Part shown: positions 22,231 to 35,305 of the stretch, piece after piece
Layout: each line of letters starts with the position of its first letter
Numbering within the stretch: the stretch's first letter is position 1
Source: Petunia secreta
Lineage: Eukaryota; Streptophyta; Magnoliopsida; Solanales; Solanaceae
Length of the DNA: 64,000 nt
Direction: 5' to 3'
Assembly: GCA_029990175.1 (NCBI GenBank)
Contig: JARKIP010000053.1
Coordinates: 11,550,001 to 11,614,000, forward strand
Notes under the pieces: generated by a model
Seen by the model: the letters and a program-made list of their open reading frames with translations, nothing else
What the model was told of the DNA's origin: nothing
Database searches by the model: none
Made by a program: the position numbers and the translations under genes

Positions 22231-22710
22231 TTGGGTCCAAATGGGTTCTACACAGCTCTAATGGCCTATTTTGCACACAAGTCATAAAGTACATGTGTGA
22301 CATGCATGCGGAGATATATCTGGAATTGATTTTCCAGAACTCAAGATAGAGGTCCCACGAGAATAGGCCAAATTCTTAACTTTCGGGATTTTAAAGAAAA
22401 CTACCCGAATGACCTTGGAATTCACTTTCAAAAATTCCCACATGTCAAAAATGACAATACAAACCTAACAAAATTTTGAATCGTAGCTCATTTTATCACA
22501 TCGAGCTCGAAATCTCTTTTTAAGCTTTACCCACTACCGAAATGGAAACCTTCGCTGAGACCCTACCAAACGAGGTCAAACCTTACAGAGGTCAAACCTT
22601 CGCTCAAACCTTACTGACAGGTCCCAATGAACCTTACAGAGCTTTTAAGACTGACAACACACTTATCGAAATCCTAACTCTTGAAACGACCAAATAAGGT
22701 TGTTTTATCA
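22231..22710 (-). repeat. E4 3' LTR, proximal part (minus strand)
   Basis: Read on the minus strand it starts TGATAAAACAACC at 22710 with the same start palindrome as the E2 LTR (AACAACC/GGTCGTT), then continues in LTR-like sequence until the LINE. With 15972-17232 it makes an LTR of about 1.7 kb, truncated at its far end. Confidence 0.75.
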
Positions 22711-23548
22711 TCCTGCACCTCGACTCTCATTCATCCTCGACGAGACAGAGTCTATAACATATCCCACATAATAACATGAATTCCTATGCCGACTATCAAC
22801 AACCATTTCACGAAAAAATATTACCATCACAGAACCAAAAACAGAAACACTAGTAAGAACATTTAAGCTCTAGGAATCAAGATCACACCTAAGTCATCAA
22901 AGAGATGAGGATATCTCTCGTTCATGCTGGACTCTAGCTCCCAAGTTCCTTCCTCGTGAGGATGGTTATACCATCGCACTAAAACCACCAAAATCTACTT
23001 CAAACAAAGTTTCCGGACATCTCGGGCAACTATGGCAACTAAGAACTTCTCATAGGCTAAATTCATATCCAGCTGAGTAGGATATAACTCAATCACATCG
23101 GCAGGATCCCAGATACACTTAAGAAGCATCGATACATGAAACATCGAATGAACTAGCATAGAAGTGAGTAAACCGAGCCAATAAGCCACCTTACCAATGT
23201 GCTTCTTGATATGGAATGGGTCAATGAACCTGAAACTAAGCTTCCTTTTCCTCCTAAATCTCATTACACCCCGCTTCGGTGAAAATTTTAGAAATACCAT
23301 ATTGCTGATGTCAAACTCTTACTCTCAGCTCTTTAAGTTCGAGTATGAAATTTTCCTGGTCTGAGTAGTTTGCAGATGATCCCGAATAACACGAATAACA
23401 TTTAGAGTCTACTGAACCAACTATGAACTCATCACCTCAATATTTCGAGACTCGAACCAACGATGGGAAAACGACATCTATGGTCCTACAAGTCCTCAAA
23501 TAGAGCCATCTGAATGGAGGACTAATATCTATTATTATAAGAAAACCC
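22711..23548 (-). pseudogene. E4 pol 3' end: integrase C-terminus and chromodomain (gypsy, truncated)
   Basis: On the minus strand the integrase C-terminal region is readable (SSIQMALFEDL, then FLKFSPKRGVMRFRRKRK and KVAYWLGLL), followed by a chromodomain-like tail with WYNHPHEEGTWELESS and ERYPHLF near 22890-22960. It resembles E2. The upstream part is cut off near 23548 in the middle of the integrase, so gag, protease, RT and the other LTR are absent. Stops and frame changes are present. Confidence 0.8.
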
Positions 23549-23779
23549 TGTTAAGGCCACAAAATAAAGATAAAATTTCTACCCGTAAAAGGCGAAATTG
23601 CCTTAGGGTAAACTATGAGCTAAACCTAGAAAAAAGATATTATGAAAACATAGAGGATTTTGAAAAAAAAAAAGGCATACCCTAGGACTAAAATAAAAAA
23701 ATTATATTATAGAAACAAAGATTCAGCAAGAGATTCTGAAGAAAGAACGAATTTCAGTGTAGGAGGAACCGAGAAAGAG

Positions 23780-24131
23780 ATGATTGACAGTTGGATTAGA
23801 GAAACGAAGAAGAAGAGAGACATATACAATTTTGTTTCTGCAGAAACTTATCATGTTGTTGAGAAACAAGTTGGAAGAGAAAGGTAGAGTAGTATAGGGA
23901 ACCCACGTGTTCTTGGTAGAGCAAAAGACCACTTACTAAATTCAACTTTTAAAGTACAACTTGGATAACAATGATTGACAGAGGGATTAGAAAGACAAAG
24001 AGATACAAATTTGGTTTCTGCAGAAACTTAGAGTGTTGTTGATAGAGAAAGAAGTTGAACCCACATGTTCTTTGTATAGCAAAATACCACTTACTAAATG
24101 CTAATTTTAAAGTATAACTTGGATAACCAGT
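23780..24131 (+). repeat. Two-copy tandem duplication (about 191 bp and 161 bp)
   Basis: Both units start ATGATTGACAG (23780 and 23971). They share TTTCTGCAGAAACTTA, CACTTACTAAAT and an AACTTGGATAACA/C end, with indels between them. Confidence 0.8.
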
Positions 24132-24439
24132 AGTGTTTACGTAAGCTATATTCATACTCTTATTGGCCGTGTCTGTATAATAAAATAGAAATATTCAAAG
24201 TCTTAGTAAAAATACAAGAGTTGATGGCTTATTGATTAATAAATACATGAATGAACGAAAACGATCACAGATTGAACATCTGGATCCAGTGGATTTATAA
24301 CACTCTCTTTAATGTCCATTTTTGATATGATAACTTGTTAAAACCTTACTAGGAAAAAGCTCAGTAGAATTTTCTGTGTCTCGTTATAACCATCTAGAAA
24401 AATTCAATGAGACCAAACCATGATTGATGAAAAAAGAGT

Positions 24440-24610
24440 ACTTTGTGTATTTTTGAATATTACTTGATATTTCTAAGACGACATATTTCAAACTTGTATA
24501 TGCTTCAGTAAATAGATCTATCAAATTATCACTTGAAAAAAATTGTTGTACATCTACATCAGCATTCCATAGAAGATGCGTGTGGAAGAACTTTGGTGAA
24601 ATGTGCTTTA
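24440..24610 (-). pseudogene. Ty1/copia RNase H C-terminal fragment
   Basis: The minus strand reads HISPKFFHTHLLWN, then VQQFFSSDNLIDLFTEA. That is the well-known end of copia RNase H, in which an SSDNLADLFTK-like motif is usual. It is a short relic of an otherwise missing element, unrelated by position or strand to E5. Confidence 0.65.
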
Positions 24611-25563
24611 AGACATAACTTATTGAGATTTTTTTAATTTTACAATATTGTAAGGTTTCTGGCGCCCTGCAAATGTGATCTTGTAAATTGATATGTCTCT
24701 AGGCTCTTCTTGAAAAATTACCTCAACATTATGACCATCTTAATCTTTTGACCCTTCTTTTTCTTTTCTTTTTTTCTTTTCTTTTTTGTGAGGCTTTTTT
24801 GTCTTTGAAAGTGAATGGTCTACCATTCAGTTGTACATTATAATCATTTACACAAACGGATTGTTCTAGTAGAATGCCAATAAGTTCCAGTACCTGTAGC
24901 TTTTCCTCACTTCGACATTCATATAGTGGGTTCGTGAACCAATGACAGTTTCTATTGTGCTGCATACCACATCTATTATTGGATCTTCTATTTAGATACC
25001 TTTTTGTGACTCCTCCGCAACCAAGCAGAGCAGCTCATTCAATGATAGTGTATATAATATAGAGAAGATTATTGAGTGTTTTTGTGACATTAAAACCCTG
25101 GAGTTTGATTTTACTCCAACTCATGTACTAGCTCAGAGATTCTTGGAGAGGTTTTGAGAAGATTCTTACTACATTAGGAGTGAGGTCCGCCAATATTGAG
25201 ATGTTAGAGTTGCTGAGTCTTGATGTACTTCATATGAGAAAGGTTCTTACATTCTTGGCCTGGAGCGAGCTTGTCACCTTATTCATGGATAAGTTTATCC
25301 TCAAACTTTATATTTATAGATTTGACCTGTTATGCTCCTCATTTGATCCCTATTGAGAGGAATGGTTCTCTGATTTGTGGATGGTCTTTGCTATAGTATC
25401 CGAATTTCAATTATGAATGAGGTTTTCAATTCGTCTTACACGTGTGTTTTGGATTAAGCTATTCCTATTGAGTCCTATCATACATAAGAGGATGCTAAAA
25501 GAGAAGAATAGAGCTCATCATTCTGGTTATTCTTGTATTATCACATTTTCGTACAAGGGTTTC

Positions 25564-25946
25564 TGTTGGATTTATCTAAGTAAAAGAGTCCACCCATAAA
25601 GGGGTGCTCTTAAAGTCTATCAGGTAAAAAGATAAGTTACCTGATAGAGTCCTATAAGAGGACAACTACTGTTTCATACAGTTATAAATACAGTAATAGG
25701 CTCAGATAAAATACACTAATTTCACTACTGCCCTTCCTATCTCTCTCTCAAATAAACTAGTGTTTAGACTGTGGATAAAGGAGTTGATCTGTCAAGCACG
25801 TGACAACTACCGACGGCCAGTAATTCCAGCCACGGTTCAAGATCCTACCGCTTCGGCTTATGAGAACAACAAGTAAGTTCTCGGTTTATATTTAAACAGT
25901 CTATTTAGTATAGGTTCTGTGTTATATGCATGTATGCTTTCCTTCA
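25564..25946 (+). repeat. E5 5' LTR
   Basis: TGTTGGATTTATCTAAG to CCTTCA. It aligns with 32645-33025. A degenerate Met-tRNA primer site TGGTATTAGATG follows at 25948-25959. Confidence 0.93.
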
Positions 25947-25947
25947 C

Positions 25948-27447
25948 TGGTATTAGATGTCATAGGCTGGTTTTATTTGTCAATGTGGATTTAGAACTGT
26001 ATTGGTTTTATTTTTTATATCACAATCTACGTAATTGAGATATTAACACACTGTTCTTACACTACGTGGGACATGGGAATATAGTTTCCATCAAGTTTTT
26101 CATGTAAAACTGTTCAATTCAGATTTCTTAATAATCTAATTCAAAAAGAAAAACATAATCTTTTAGATCTGTCTCGTCTCTACCGTGTGCCACCATCCGC
26201 CACTCTGACTGGAAGCGGCAATAAGTTTCCATCAATCAACAAATCTTAAAAAAAAAGGAAGCTTTTTCTAATCTGCCTAATTCCATCGGAAAAAGTTCCC
26301 GTAAGAACAGTGACTATCCAATATCTGCTATGGCAGAATCAAGAAGGCTCCAGCGAAAAACTTGAAAAAATTGTCTTTTTTTTGGTAACTACGGTGGCTG
26401 CCTAAACGCCGCCCAACAGTCCGACACCGCCGCTGCATAGCTAACTCCGGCTACTGTCAAATGGATGGTGATTGTATTTATTTTGTACGAAGAAACATGG
26501 CTATACACGAAAGATGAAGTTTTTTACTTCATAAATGTGTCAGATAGGCAAAGAAGAAAGCTTCCCTGTCCACAACTTAAAACGGCTGTGATATGAAATT
26601 GAGAATCCCTATTTTTTTCGGTTGGCAGCATTTAAAGAATGGGCTTAAGGCCCTTCTAAATTGGTTAGAAATATTGGGCTACAAGCCTACTACAAAATAA
26701 CTTTTTGTTGAAATAGCAAATTATTGGTAGAATCGGGCAAATGGCCCATTTCATTTTGTTCTGGATGGCTTACTTAAAGTTATAAAAATTATTTTGATTT
26801 TGATTTTGCATCTTCTGTTAAATTCAGAATATAAAATTAGTCAAATGGACTTAATTTTAATAATATTTCAGAATTTATTTTTTTTGATATAATAAAAAAA
26901 TAACCTCATTATCTGAATTGCATGACATATTAAATTGTTTAACATTAAGTATATTTGTTACTTAGTTTAACAATTGCCTAAAATGTTAATTAGTTTAACA
27001 TTAATTTAGCATCATTTAAGTTGTTTGACATGTTAAAAATATTAATTAATTTAATATTGCTATATTTGTTGTTTAGTTTAACGAATATACATATGTTAAT
27101 TAGTTTAGCATTTGACTTATTTTATTTAATATGTTAAATAAAATTTAAAATTAATTTAAGTTAATTTGTTTAACTTAGATCCATACAGAATTAATCATAA
27201 AAACAAAATGTTGTTTTTAAGATGATAAATACATTAAGCTAGGTAGTTGACTAGGTTAATTTTCATGTGTTTAATTTTTGGACGATGACTGGGAACATAG
27301 TGAACTTTCGACTCCATTATTAATATATGTGTTTATTAACTTAGTCAACTTAGTGCTTATTCTTCGAATATGTATGTTGAACATAGTGCTTGTGTTTAGA
27401 AATTCCTTCTTTAGATTCTCACTATATTTTTTTATTTTGTTAAAAGA
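25948..27447 (+). other. E5 untranslated leader (about 1.5 kb)
   Basis: After the primer-binding site (25948-25959) there is no reading frame that looks like gag. The right half is very AT-rich with repeated TTAGTTTAACATT-like words (26930-27180). The leader is long for a copia element. Confidence 0.6.
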
Positions 27448-28300
27448 ATGTCTACTCCTGCTAAGAACATTGTTGCTGAGCTCAACAAAGGGTTGAAACT
27501 CAATGGTGATAACTATGAGACCTGGAGCTTAAAAGTTCAATATGTGCTTGAAGAGCAAGAGGCTCTGGAAGCAATTAACATTGTCATGGATGAGACTGAG
27601 GAAGGCACCACGGCTTCGCATAGGCGTGACCGTGCGGCTTATGACGCTTGGAAATAGAAAGACTCCTTGGCTCGCATTACGTTGCTGAGCACCTTAGATA
27701 ATGATATCTTAAGGGAATTTAAGGATCACCAAAGATCTATGTGTCTTTGGGTTGCTTTGAAGAATAGGTTTGGTACCTGTTCTATTGAAAGGCTACGATC
27801 CTTAACAATCAAGTTTGACTCATACAAGAAGCGCCCAGAATATTCAGTGAGAACTCATCTGAGGCTTATGACAAACATGATTGGGGAGTTAAAAGATGTT
27901 GGTCATGTGTTGACCGATGAGCAACAAGTTCAAGCTGTTATACGATCCTTACCTAATTCTTGGGATCATATGAAGATGCATTTGACCCACAATCAGCTAA
28001 TCAAGACTCTGGAAGATGTCCGGAGATCTCTTGAGCTTGAAGAGGATCAGCTTGAGGCTACTAAGCCAACAGTTAGAGTTGCATATGGCAACATCCTCTA
28101 AGGCCAAAGGTGGCTCAAAGAAAAAGAATTGGGTTAAGAAAAGAGGACAGTCTCAGCCTGCTAAAAGAGAAAGGGCAGAACAACAAGGCAATAACAAACG
28201 TCCCAAACGTGTCAGTGCTGCAAAGGTGAAATGCTTTAACTGTGACAAAAAGGGTCACTATGCTAAGGATTGCTCTGAGCCTCCTAGAAAGGTATTTCAC
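27448..28300 (+). pseudogene. E5 gag pseudogene (copia type, with CCHC knuckle)
   Basis: The ATG at 27448 opens MSTPAKNIVAELNKGLKLNG. The capsid-like UBN2-type region has LRSLTIKFDSYKK and LTDEQQVQAVIRSLPNSW. A stop sits at 27655 and a frameshift near 28083. The frame then continues through a Lys/Arg-rich linker to the zinc knuckle CFNCDKKGHYAKDC (about 28232-28273). Gag would package the RNA in the cytoplasm. Confidence 0.88.
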
Positions 28301-31300
28301 AAAACTCATACTAGTGAACTTTGTGTTTCTAGTTCAGTGTTTTTGACTGAATCTAATCCTTTGTGGATTGTAGACTCGGGAGCAACGGGCCACATAACGA
28401 GGGAACGCAATTCTTTTGTGGAGTTTCGGCGTATTTCACTTGGAACAAAGTGGATTTATGTGGGCAACAACAATAAGGTTGCTGTTGAAGGGATCGGTAC
28501 ATGCAAGTTAGGCTTGCGTGGTAGTCGACACCTACTACTACATGATGTCCTCTATGCTCCAGGAATTCGCCGGAATATTATTTCTGTTATTGTTTTTCTT
28601 AGACTTGGCTTTAGCTTGTTTTTCCATGACAATTATGTCAAATTGACTTTAGGTTCAACTTTATTTGGTTTCGGTCATGTGACTGGAGGTTTTATTATTA
28701 TGGATTTGGATTGTGATTCATTTAATAATAATGCTAGTTTTTCTATGTTTGCTTCCTCACATAAATATGATAGTGATGTAAACATATGGCATGCTAGACT
28801 TGGTCATATTGGCGAACAAAGAATGCAAAGGTTAGCAAAGCAAGGTTTGCGTACTGGCATTGAACATGTGGAATTGTCCACTTGTGAAAATTGTCTAGCA
28901 GGGAAATCTGTAAGAAAACCCTTCGGTAAAGCGACTGGAGCTGAATATCCCTTGCAATTAGTCCATTCGGACATATGTGGGCCTATGAATGTCAGGGCTA
29001 GGCATGGAGCGTACTATTTCATCACATTTATAGATGACTACACTCGTTTCGGTTATGTCTATTTAATTTCCCACAAATCAGAAGCAATAAGTTGTTTCCA
29101 ACGCTATATGAGCTTAGTGGAAAACCAATTAGATAAGAAGATAAAAGTTCTTCGAACCGACCGAGGTCGAGAGTACTTGTCAACTCAATTTAACGAGTTA
29201 TGTGATGGAAAGGGAATTGTTCATCAGTTGACTATCCCAAATACTCCACAACAAAATAGTGTTGCGGAAAGAAGAAATAGGACGCTTCTAGAAATAGTTA
29301 GGTCAATGATGGCACAAGATAACCTCCCAATTAGTTATTGGGGTGATGCATTGCTTACTGCTACCTATGTACTTAACCGAGTGCCTACAAAATCAGTTGC
29401 AACCTCTCCATATGAGTTGTGGACTGGAAGAGCACCCAACCTAACTGTATTAAGACCTTGGGGTTGCGCTGCCTAAGCACATGATTCTTCTCACAAACAT
29501 GGCAAATTAGGCCCGAGAGGAAAGAATAGTATCTTTATAAGATACTCAGAAACCTCTAAGGGATATGTGTTTATAGGTCAGCAAGACAGTGGGAGCGTAA
29601 CTGAGTTTGAATCACGAGATGTCACATTCTTAGAGGATGAGTTTCCTACAAAGGGAGAGGTAGGTCAAGACCTTACCTTGTTTCAGATAGAGGATCAAGA
29701 TTTACAAAGATCACTTCATTCGAGTGGGAGAAATTTAACTGATGATGAATTAGCTTCACATCAACAACCTCCTTCATCATCAGATGCGACTGTAAGTAAT
29801 CATTTGACATCAAACAGTGACCAAATGGATCTTGTTCCAAGTGGGAGCGAGATGGTCACTGATCTTGTTCCAAGTGGGAGCAGGATAGATGTTCTTGATC
29901 CAAGTAGGAGCAACGTTGATCCAAATGGAACAACGAAAAAGAATCACAAAACGGACGTGGTTTACGTAAAAAAATTCCCCGTCGACGATTTGATGTCGAA
30001 GGTGCTGAACTTTTTATGTTGTTCTTACAAGTAGAAAATGAGCCTAAAAATGCAAAAGAGGCTCTCTCATGCCCTTCTAAAGAAAAATTGATTAAAGCAA
30101 TGGAAGATGAAATGGATTCTATGAGAGTCAAAAAAGTCTGGGAACTAGTTGATCTCCCGAAAGAACGCGGAGCTATTGGGAGCAAATGGGTTATCAAGAT
30201 TACGCTCAAGGCTGATGGCACCGTTGAGAGATATAAGGCTCGACTGGTGGCGAAAGGTTATACACAATAGGAAAGAATAGACTACGAAGAGACTTTCTCA
30301 CCTGTTGTGCGATTTAACTCAATTCGCCTGATTCTAGCTATAGTAGCAAGTTTAGATCTTAAATTACATCAGATGGATGTAAAGACTACCTTTCTCAATG
30401 GAGAATTAGATGAAGAAATTTATATGGAACAACCCGAATGTTTCATTGAAAAAGGCCACGAACAAAAGGTTTGTAGACTTTTTAAGTCTATTTATGGCCT
30501 CAAACAATCTTCAAGGCAGTGGTATATACACTTTCAAAACGTGATCATATCCAATGGTTTTACTATGGTTGATGAAGACTATTGTGTTTATACCAAGAGA
30601 TCAAGAAATAAGCTTGTAGTTCTGACATTGTATGTCGATGATATACTTATAGCTGGAAATGATAAGGAGTTATTAAACGAGGTAAAGGCCTGGTTGTCGT
30701 CTCAATTTGTGATGAAAGATATGGGTGAAGCTGCATATATTCTTGGAATCAAGATTTCAAGAGATCGTCCTAAGAAACTATTGTATCTCTCTCAAGAGAA
30801 TTACATTAAGCAAATTCTTGAACGATTCAATATGCAAAATAGCAACCCAATTGACACTCCTATCAGCAAAGGCCATAACTTGGGAAATCATTTGTGTCCT
30901 CAGACTCCTGAAGAGACAGAAAAGATGAAGCGAGTGCCTTATAGAAGCGCAGTTGGATGTTTAATGTATGCTATGGTGTGTACTAGACTTGATATTTGTC
31001 AAGCAGTTGGCTTGATAAGTAGATATCAGTCCGATCCAGGTCCAGCACATTGGCAAGCAGTAAAGAGGATCATGAGATATTTCAGAGGAACAGCTGACTA
31101 CGTAATTTGTTAATAAGGCAGCAAAGATTTGCGATTAGTTGGATACACTGATGCTGATCATGGAGGAGATTTAGACGAGAGGAAGTCTACCTCAGGATAT
31201 GTCTTCTTACTTAGTAATGGTGCCATATCATGGAAGAGTAAGAAGCAATCATGTGTAGCACTATCCACGATGGAAGCCGAATATGTGGCTCTGTCAAAAG

Positions 31301-31600
31301 CAACAAAAGAAGCTGTTTGGTTGAATAGGCTCTTCAAAAGCTTGTTGGGTAAACTGATGATGAACCAGTGTTGGTCTACTGTGATAGTAAGGCTGCAGTT
31401 GATGCAACCAAGAATCCTAAGCATCATTGTGATACTAAGCACATAGATATCAAGTATAACTATGCAAGAGACATGTATAAACGCAAGAGGTTGAACCTGG
31501 TGAAAATATCTACAGAAGATATGGTAGCGGACCCATTGACAAGCCTTTAGCTAGAGATGCATTTTTGAGACACACTAGGTCTCAAGGCTTGCGTAGACTT
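28301..31600 (+). pseudogene. E5 pol pseudogene: protease, integrase, RT, RNase H (copia order)
   Basis: The protease has WIVDSGATGHIT (about 28362). The integrase has the zinc finger WHARLGHIG plus CENCLAGK, and core residues in DICGPM, RTDRGREY and AERRNRT. RT (about 30040-30900) has KTTFLNGELDEEIYM and YVDDILIAGND (about 30630). RNase H has GYTDADHGGDLDERKSTSGY, ALSTMEAEYVAL and YCDSKAAVDA. Stops are at 29474, 30268 and 31111-31116; frameshifts lie near 29970 and 31350. All catalytic motifs remain visible, so decay is mild. Integrase before RT defines Ty1/copia. Confidence 0.93.
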
Positions 31601-32644
31601 TGAGTGATTTTGTATTATTCTTTATTTTTCCAGTTGTTCACAAAACTATGTTCTTTGATAATCAATAAAGTTGATTTACTTACATACATATTCATGATTT
31701 ATTGAATGTTTAGTACATTCTTCAATTATATTTTAGTATGTCGGAAAGACAAGAGGTTGGCCTTTTCACACAGGCAACCGCCTCCTTATCTTAGTGATAA
31801 GTGGAGATGAGACTTGATTTTAAGAAAAATTATCAAATGGATAATTTGAAAGCGATATGCTTAAAATAAATACAGTCGTTTAAATAATAACATAAGGTTA
31901 TTAAGGTGAAAGGATGTTCACCTAGTCTACTTAGTGAACTAGATTTGAGTTTAAGAAACTCGAATTTAGATACACATGGTGTCTGAATTTCATCTATACA
32001 ACATTATTTATAAAGACATACGCACCTTAAGGAAGGGAGAAAAATGTTGTAGCACGTGTTTCATACCATGTGTGCTAATGTCGACCTTGGGTTAACATAA
32101 CTTTGATCTCAACTTACTGTTGCGTGAGACCCAGAGCCTTTATGCTGGCTCAAATTATGTACCCTCAGCGACTCCGATCAGATACTTGAGACTTAGTCTA
32201 ATGTTAGCTATCTTATTGTGTTTCCAAAAGACTATGAAAATGGATGCGGTCTGGCGGGACATATCTAGAAAAGCAGTTGAGCTAATGTTAAGAGAATCGT
32301 GAGAAGAGGAAGATCATTAAAGGAATCTCATTAATTTTGTATTCATAGGTGCACCAGTTATAACTTATGAGTTATAATTGTGAGTACATAAAAATGATAT
32401 TTGAGATTTTGAGAGGATATCAAAATGTGATTCATATGATCTAGGGTATTGCATACTTTATAATCTACTTGCAGGTTTGAACTCGACGAGAGGCTATATA
32501 CTCCTAACAGATGTATAGCACGTAGCTCTCACATTATGTTGGTCGCACGGTCTATTTCACTGTATGAATATTTATAGAGATGAGATGAGATGAGAATATG
32601 TTTCTCATATTGTAAGAGCACTCCTATTATGTGTGAGTGGGAGA
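31601..32644 (+). other. E5 3' untranslated region and polypurine tract
   Basis: About 1 kb without a pol-like frame lies between RNase H and the 3' LTR. It ends GTGTGAGTGGGAGA, the purine-rich primer for plus-strand synthesis. I see no extra gene in it. Confidence 0.65.
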
Positions 32645-33025
32645 TGTTGGATTTATCTAAGTAAAAGAGTCCACCCATAAAGGGGTGCTCTTAAAGTCTA
32701 TCAGGTAAAAAGATAAGTTACCTGATAGAGTCCTATAAGAGGAAAACTACTGTTTTATACAGTTATAAATACAGTAATAGGCTTAGATAAAAGACACTGA
32801 TTTCACTACTGCCTTTCCTATCTCTCTCAAATAAACTAGTGTTTAGACTGTGGATAAAGGAGTTGATCCGTCAAGCACGTGACAACTACCGACGGCCAGT
32901 AATTCCTGCCACGGTTCAAGATCCTACCGCTTCGGCATACGAGAACAACAAGTAAGTTCTCGGTTTATGTTTAAACAATCTATTTAGTATAGATTCTGTG
33001 TTATATGCATGTACGCTTTCATTCA
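32645..33025 (+). repeat. E5 3' LTR
   Basis: TGTTGGATTTATC to ATTCA, followed by the GTTTC duplication at 33026-33030. Confidence 0.93.
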
Positions 33026-33119
33026 GTTTCCATGGTCTAAGGTATCCGAAAGCTCAAACAACAACATTATCATATCTTTTAGTGCCGAAAATAGTCTAAG
33101 AGACGTGGTGGATCATCTT

Positions 33120-33519
33120 AATTGAGACATCTTACTTGTGGTACTTGTAGTAAGAGACATCAAGGTCAATGTATGTGGGGTGGAATAGGATACTTTACTT
33201 GTGGTGACATTGACCATTTCTTTAGATATTTTCCTAGAGGTGCAGCTTTAGAGAAAACATTACCTAAACTACATGGACTCCAGCTCATCGAGCTAGGTCT
33301 AATACTTAGACATATCTCTAATGTGTTTCCTGATGAGAGAGATTGAGTTTTGTATAAGTACGTTATCAGGGATTCAACCTATTTCAATATATTCTCCCAA
33401 ATCATATGGCTCTAGTGGAGCTACAGAAGTTGAATGAGCTAATTCAAGATTTGTTAGTATTGATAAAGGCTTTATAAGGCCTTGTGTTTCACCATGGGTG
33501 TGCCGATGTTATTAATATA
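33120..33519 (+). pseudogene. Old gypsy relic, left part: zinc knuckle and start of RT
   Basis: The frame starting near 33122 reads LTCGTCSKRHQGQCMW and YFTCGDIDHFFRYFPRG, a degraded version of the double knuckle seen in E1 gag. It then jumps to sequence resembling the linker before RT (FPDERD near 33330; QPISI near 33380; RPCVSPW near 33480). Protease is missing. A solo LTR interrupts it at 33520. Confidence 0.6.
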
Positions 33520-35305
33520 TGAAACGATCTTAGTTGTCATTTTGAGAGTTAGGACTCTGATTTGAGTGTCGATAATCTTAAAATCTCTATAAAATCCATT
33601 AGGACCTATCTTTTAAATTTGAGTTGATTCAGACCTCAGTTGCCGGGTTCTTTGAGAAAGTTTCCGATTCGGCTGTCGGTAAAGCTTCACAGAGGTTTAC
33701 GAGTTCTATTTAAGTAAATGAGTGCGATACAAAATTAGAAAGTTGTGTTATGTTTGTATGATCATTTATGACTTGTGGAAACTTTCAAAAGTAAAATCTT
33801 AGGTTGTTCGAATAGTTTACACTGCAGATCTGAAAGTCAAGAAATCGACCTCTTACCGTGTGGCCTCTATTTCATTTTTTAGAGATCCGCTTCGAGTTTC
33901 ATTTTTGTGAGCATGTCAAACAAGTTTTGTATCACTTGTGTGAACAGTTTGGGATTGTTCTGAGCTCGTAACATCCCTTTTGGACCTAATACAATACCAA
34001 CAGCTACTGGTGCAAAATTCTGCTCTTTCATGCACTAATAGTGGGTTTAACTATGCCAAAGCGACCATTTAATTTCATTATAAATAAGTTCCAGTGCTTA
34101 ATCTAAGGACCAATCTTTTAGTAATCAACTAGGTATACATCCCTTGATCTTTTAATTACATTAATCCATAATCCCTAACTAAATTTGCTTGAATTAGAAT
34201 GGGAGAAAATGGGTTTTAGAACTTTAACTTGCCAAATTGGAAATTAAGCTCATTTGAACTTAGTTTTGGAAACTGTTGGTACATTTGGACTCGAGAGGTC
34301 GTGGGGAGACCAAAGATTTATAATTTTTGGGTTTTCGATTAATTTCCATCCAGGGGTATTTTGTTAATTTTCTCAGTTTTTTCGTCAAAACATTAAATAA
34401 TCATCTTTCAAGAATTTATATATGTGTTTGAATTTATTTAGCTCAGAGAGAGATATTTACGAGGGACGTCAGGCAAGAAAGAAGGTTGCATAGTAGCGTT
34501 ATCGGCCCAAGACTTGAGGTAGGGTAGGAGGATTCCGCTCAAGACTTGTGTTTTTTGATTTTTGGGTTGTTATGTCGTTTTAGGGTAGGAGGATTCCGCT
34601 CCATGCATCTTATTGAGGGTAGGAGAATTCCACTCCGGTGACCCTATTGCATCATGATTGCACTCGTTTCATATCCTTATATGTGTTTTCCATATGTATA
34701 TGACTGCTACTTGCCTATTTGTGCATTGTTTATCTTTTATATGCCGTTACTTTCTGTTTCTTTGGCTAGTTTAATAGATATTCCTTTCCTATTGAGTCCT
34801 TATGACTCGCTCCCTACCTGTTTCTTGTGTTGTATTTTTATTTCAGAAAATTCTGCTCCCAGACCCAGTCAGCCACAACATGATTCAGGAGCAGGACAAT
34901 CTTTAGTTGTCTATGGTCAGCCAGCTTGTTCATTGAGGCCACCGGTTGTATATATTCTAGTTTTATCTCGTTTCGCTCCCCTTTTAAAGATTTATGTATA
35001 TTTTGGATTTTTTAGATGTCATATCTGTAATCCTGTAGACTTATGTATTTTAGGTAGTAGCTGTGTTGTTCAAACATCCTGTAAATATGTATCCTTATAT
35101 ATATGATATGCGTTTCATACATGCCTTTATGTTATTCGAGCCGTTGTTAGGTTATTTAAGTTAATCTTCTAAAATTTTCAAGTAAAGTTCATATTATCTA
35201 AGTTATTTTATCGTTTGTCTTGGATTAAGCTTATTGGGTTCGCCCGACAGTCTAGGGGAGATAATCAGATGCCCGCGCGGCCTAGTGTAAATTCCAGTCG
35301 TCTCA
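33520..35305 (+). repeat. Solo LTR of an E2-related gypsy family
   Basis: It starts TGAAACGATC and ends CAGTCGTCTCA. The internal order is like the E2 LTR: a start palindrome, a GGTAGGAGGATTCCGCTC motif cluster at about 34525-34640, then a GGTTCGCCCGACAG segment near the end. The flanks are ATATA and ATATG, a target-site duplication with one change. No coding sequence lies between, so it is a solo LTR left by LTR-LTR recombination. Confidence 0.8.

Larger units (their letters stand above)
23549..25563. other. Spacer between E4 and the copia element: tandem duplication, copia scrap, otherwise unidentified
   Basis: It holds an A-rich stretch (23640-23720), a tandem duplication (23780-24131), a minus-strand copia RNase H relic (24440-24610) and a T-rich run (24735-24790). 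I recognise nothing else in 24620-25558. The last five bases are the copia target site GTTTC. Confidence 0.5.
25564..33025 (+). mobile_element. E5: full-length Ty1/copia retrotransposon
   Basis: LTRs of 383 bp (25564-25946) and 381 bp (32645-33025) start TGTTGGATTT and end in TTCA. They flank a degenerate primer-binding site, gag-pol in copia order (gag, protease, integrase, RT, RNase H), and a purine-rich tract before the 3' LTR. GTTTC flanks both ends (25559-25563 and 33026-33030). By eye the LTRs differ by about 4 percent. Stops and frameshifts disable it. The clade (Tork or TAR type) is uncertain. Confidence 0.95.

Noticed and set aside
24729..24965. Small minus-strand frame with a Lys/Arg-rich tail
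   Set aside because: The tail comes from a T/C-rich low-complexity run and the rest matches nothing I know.
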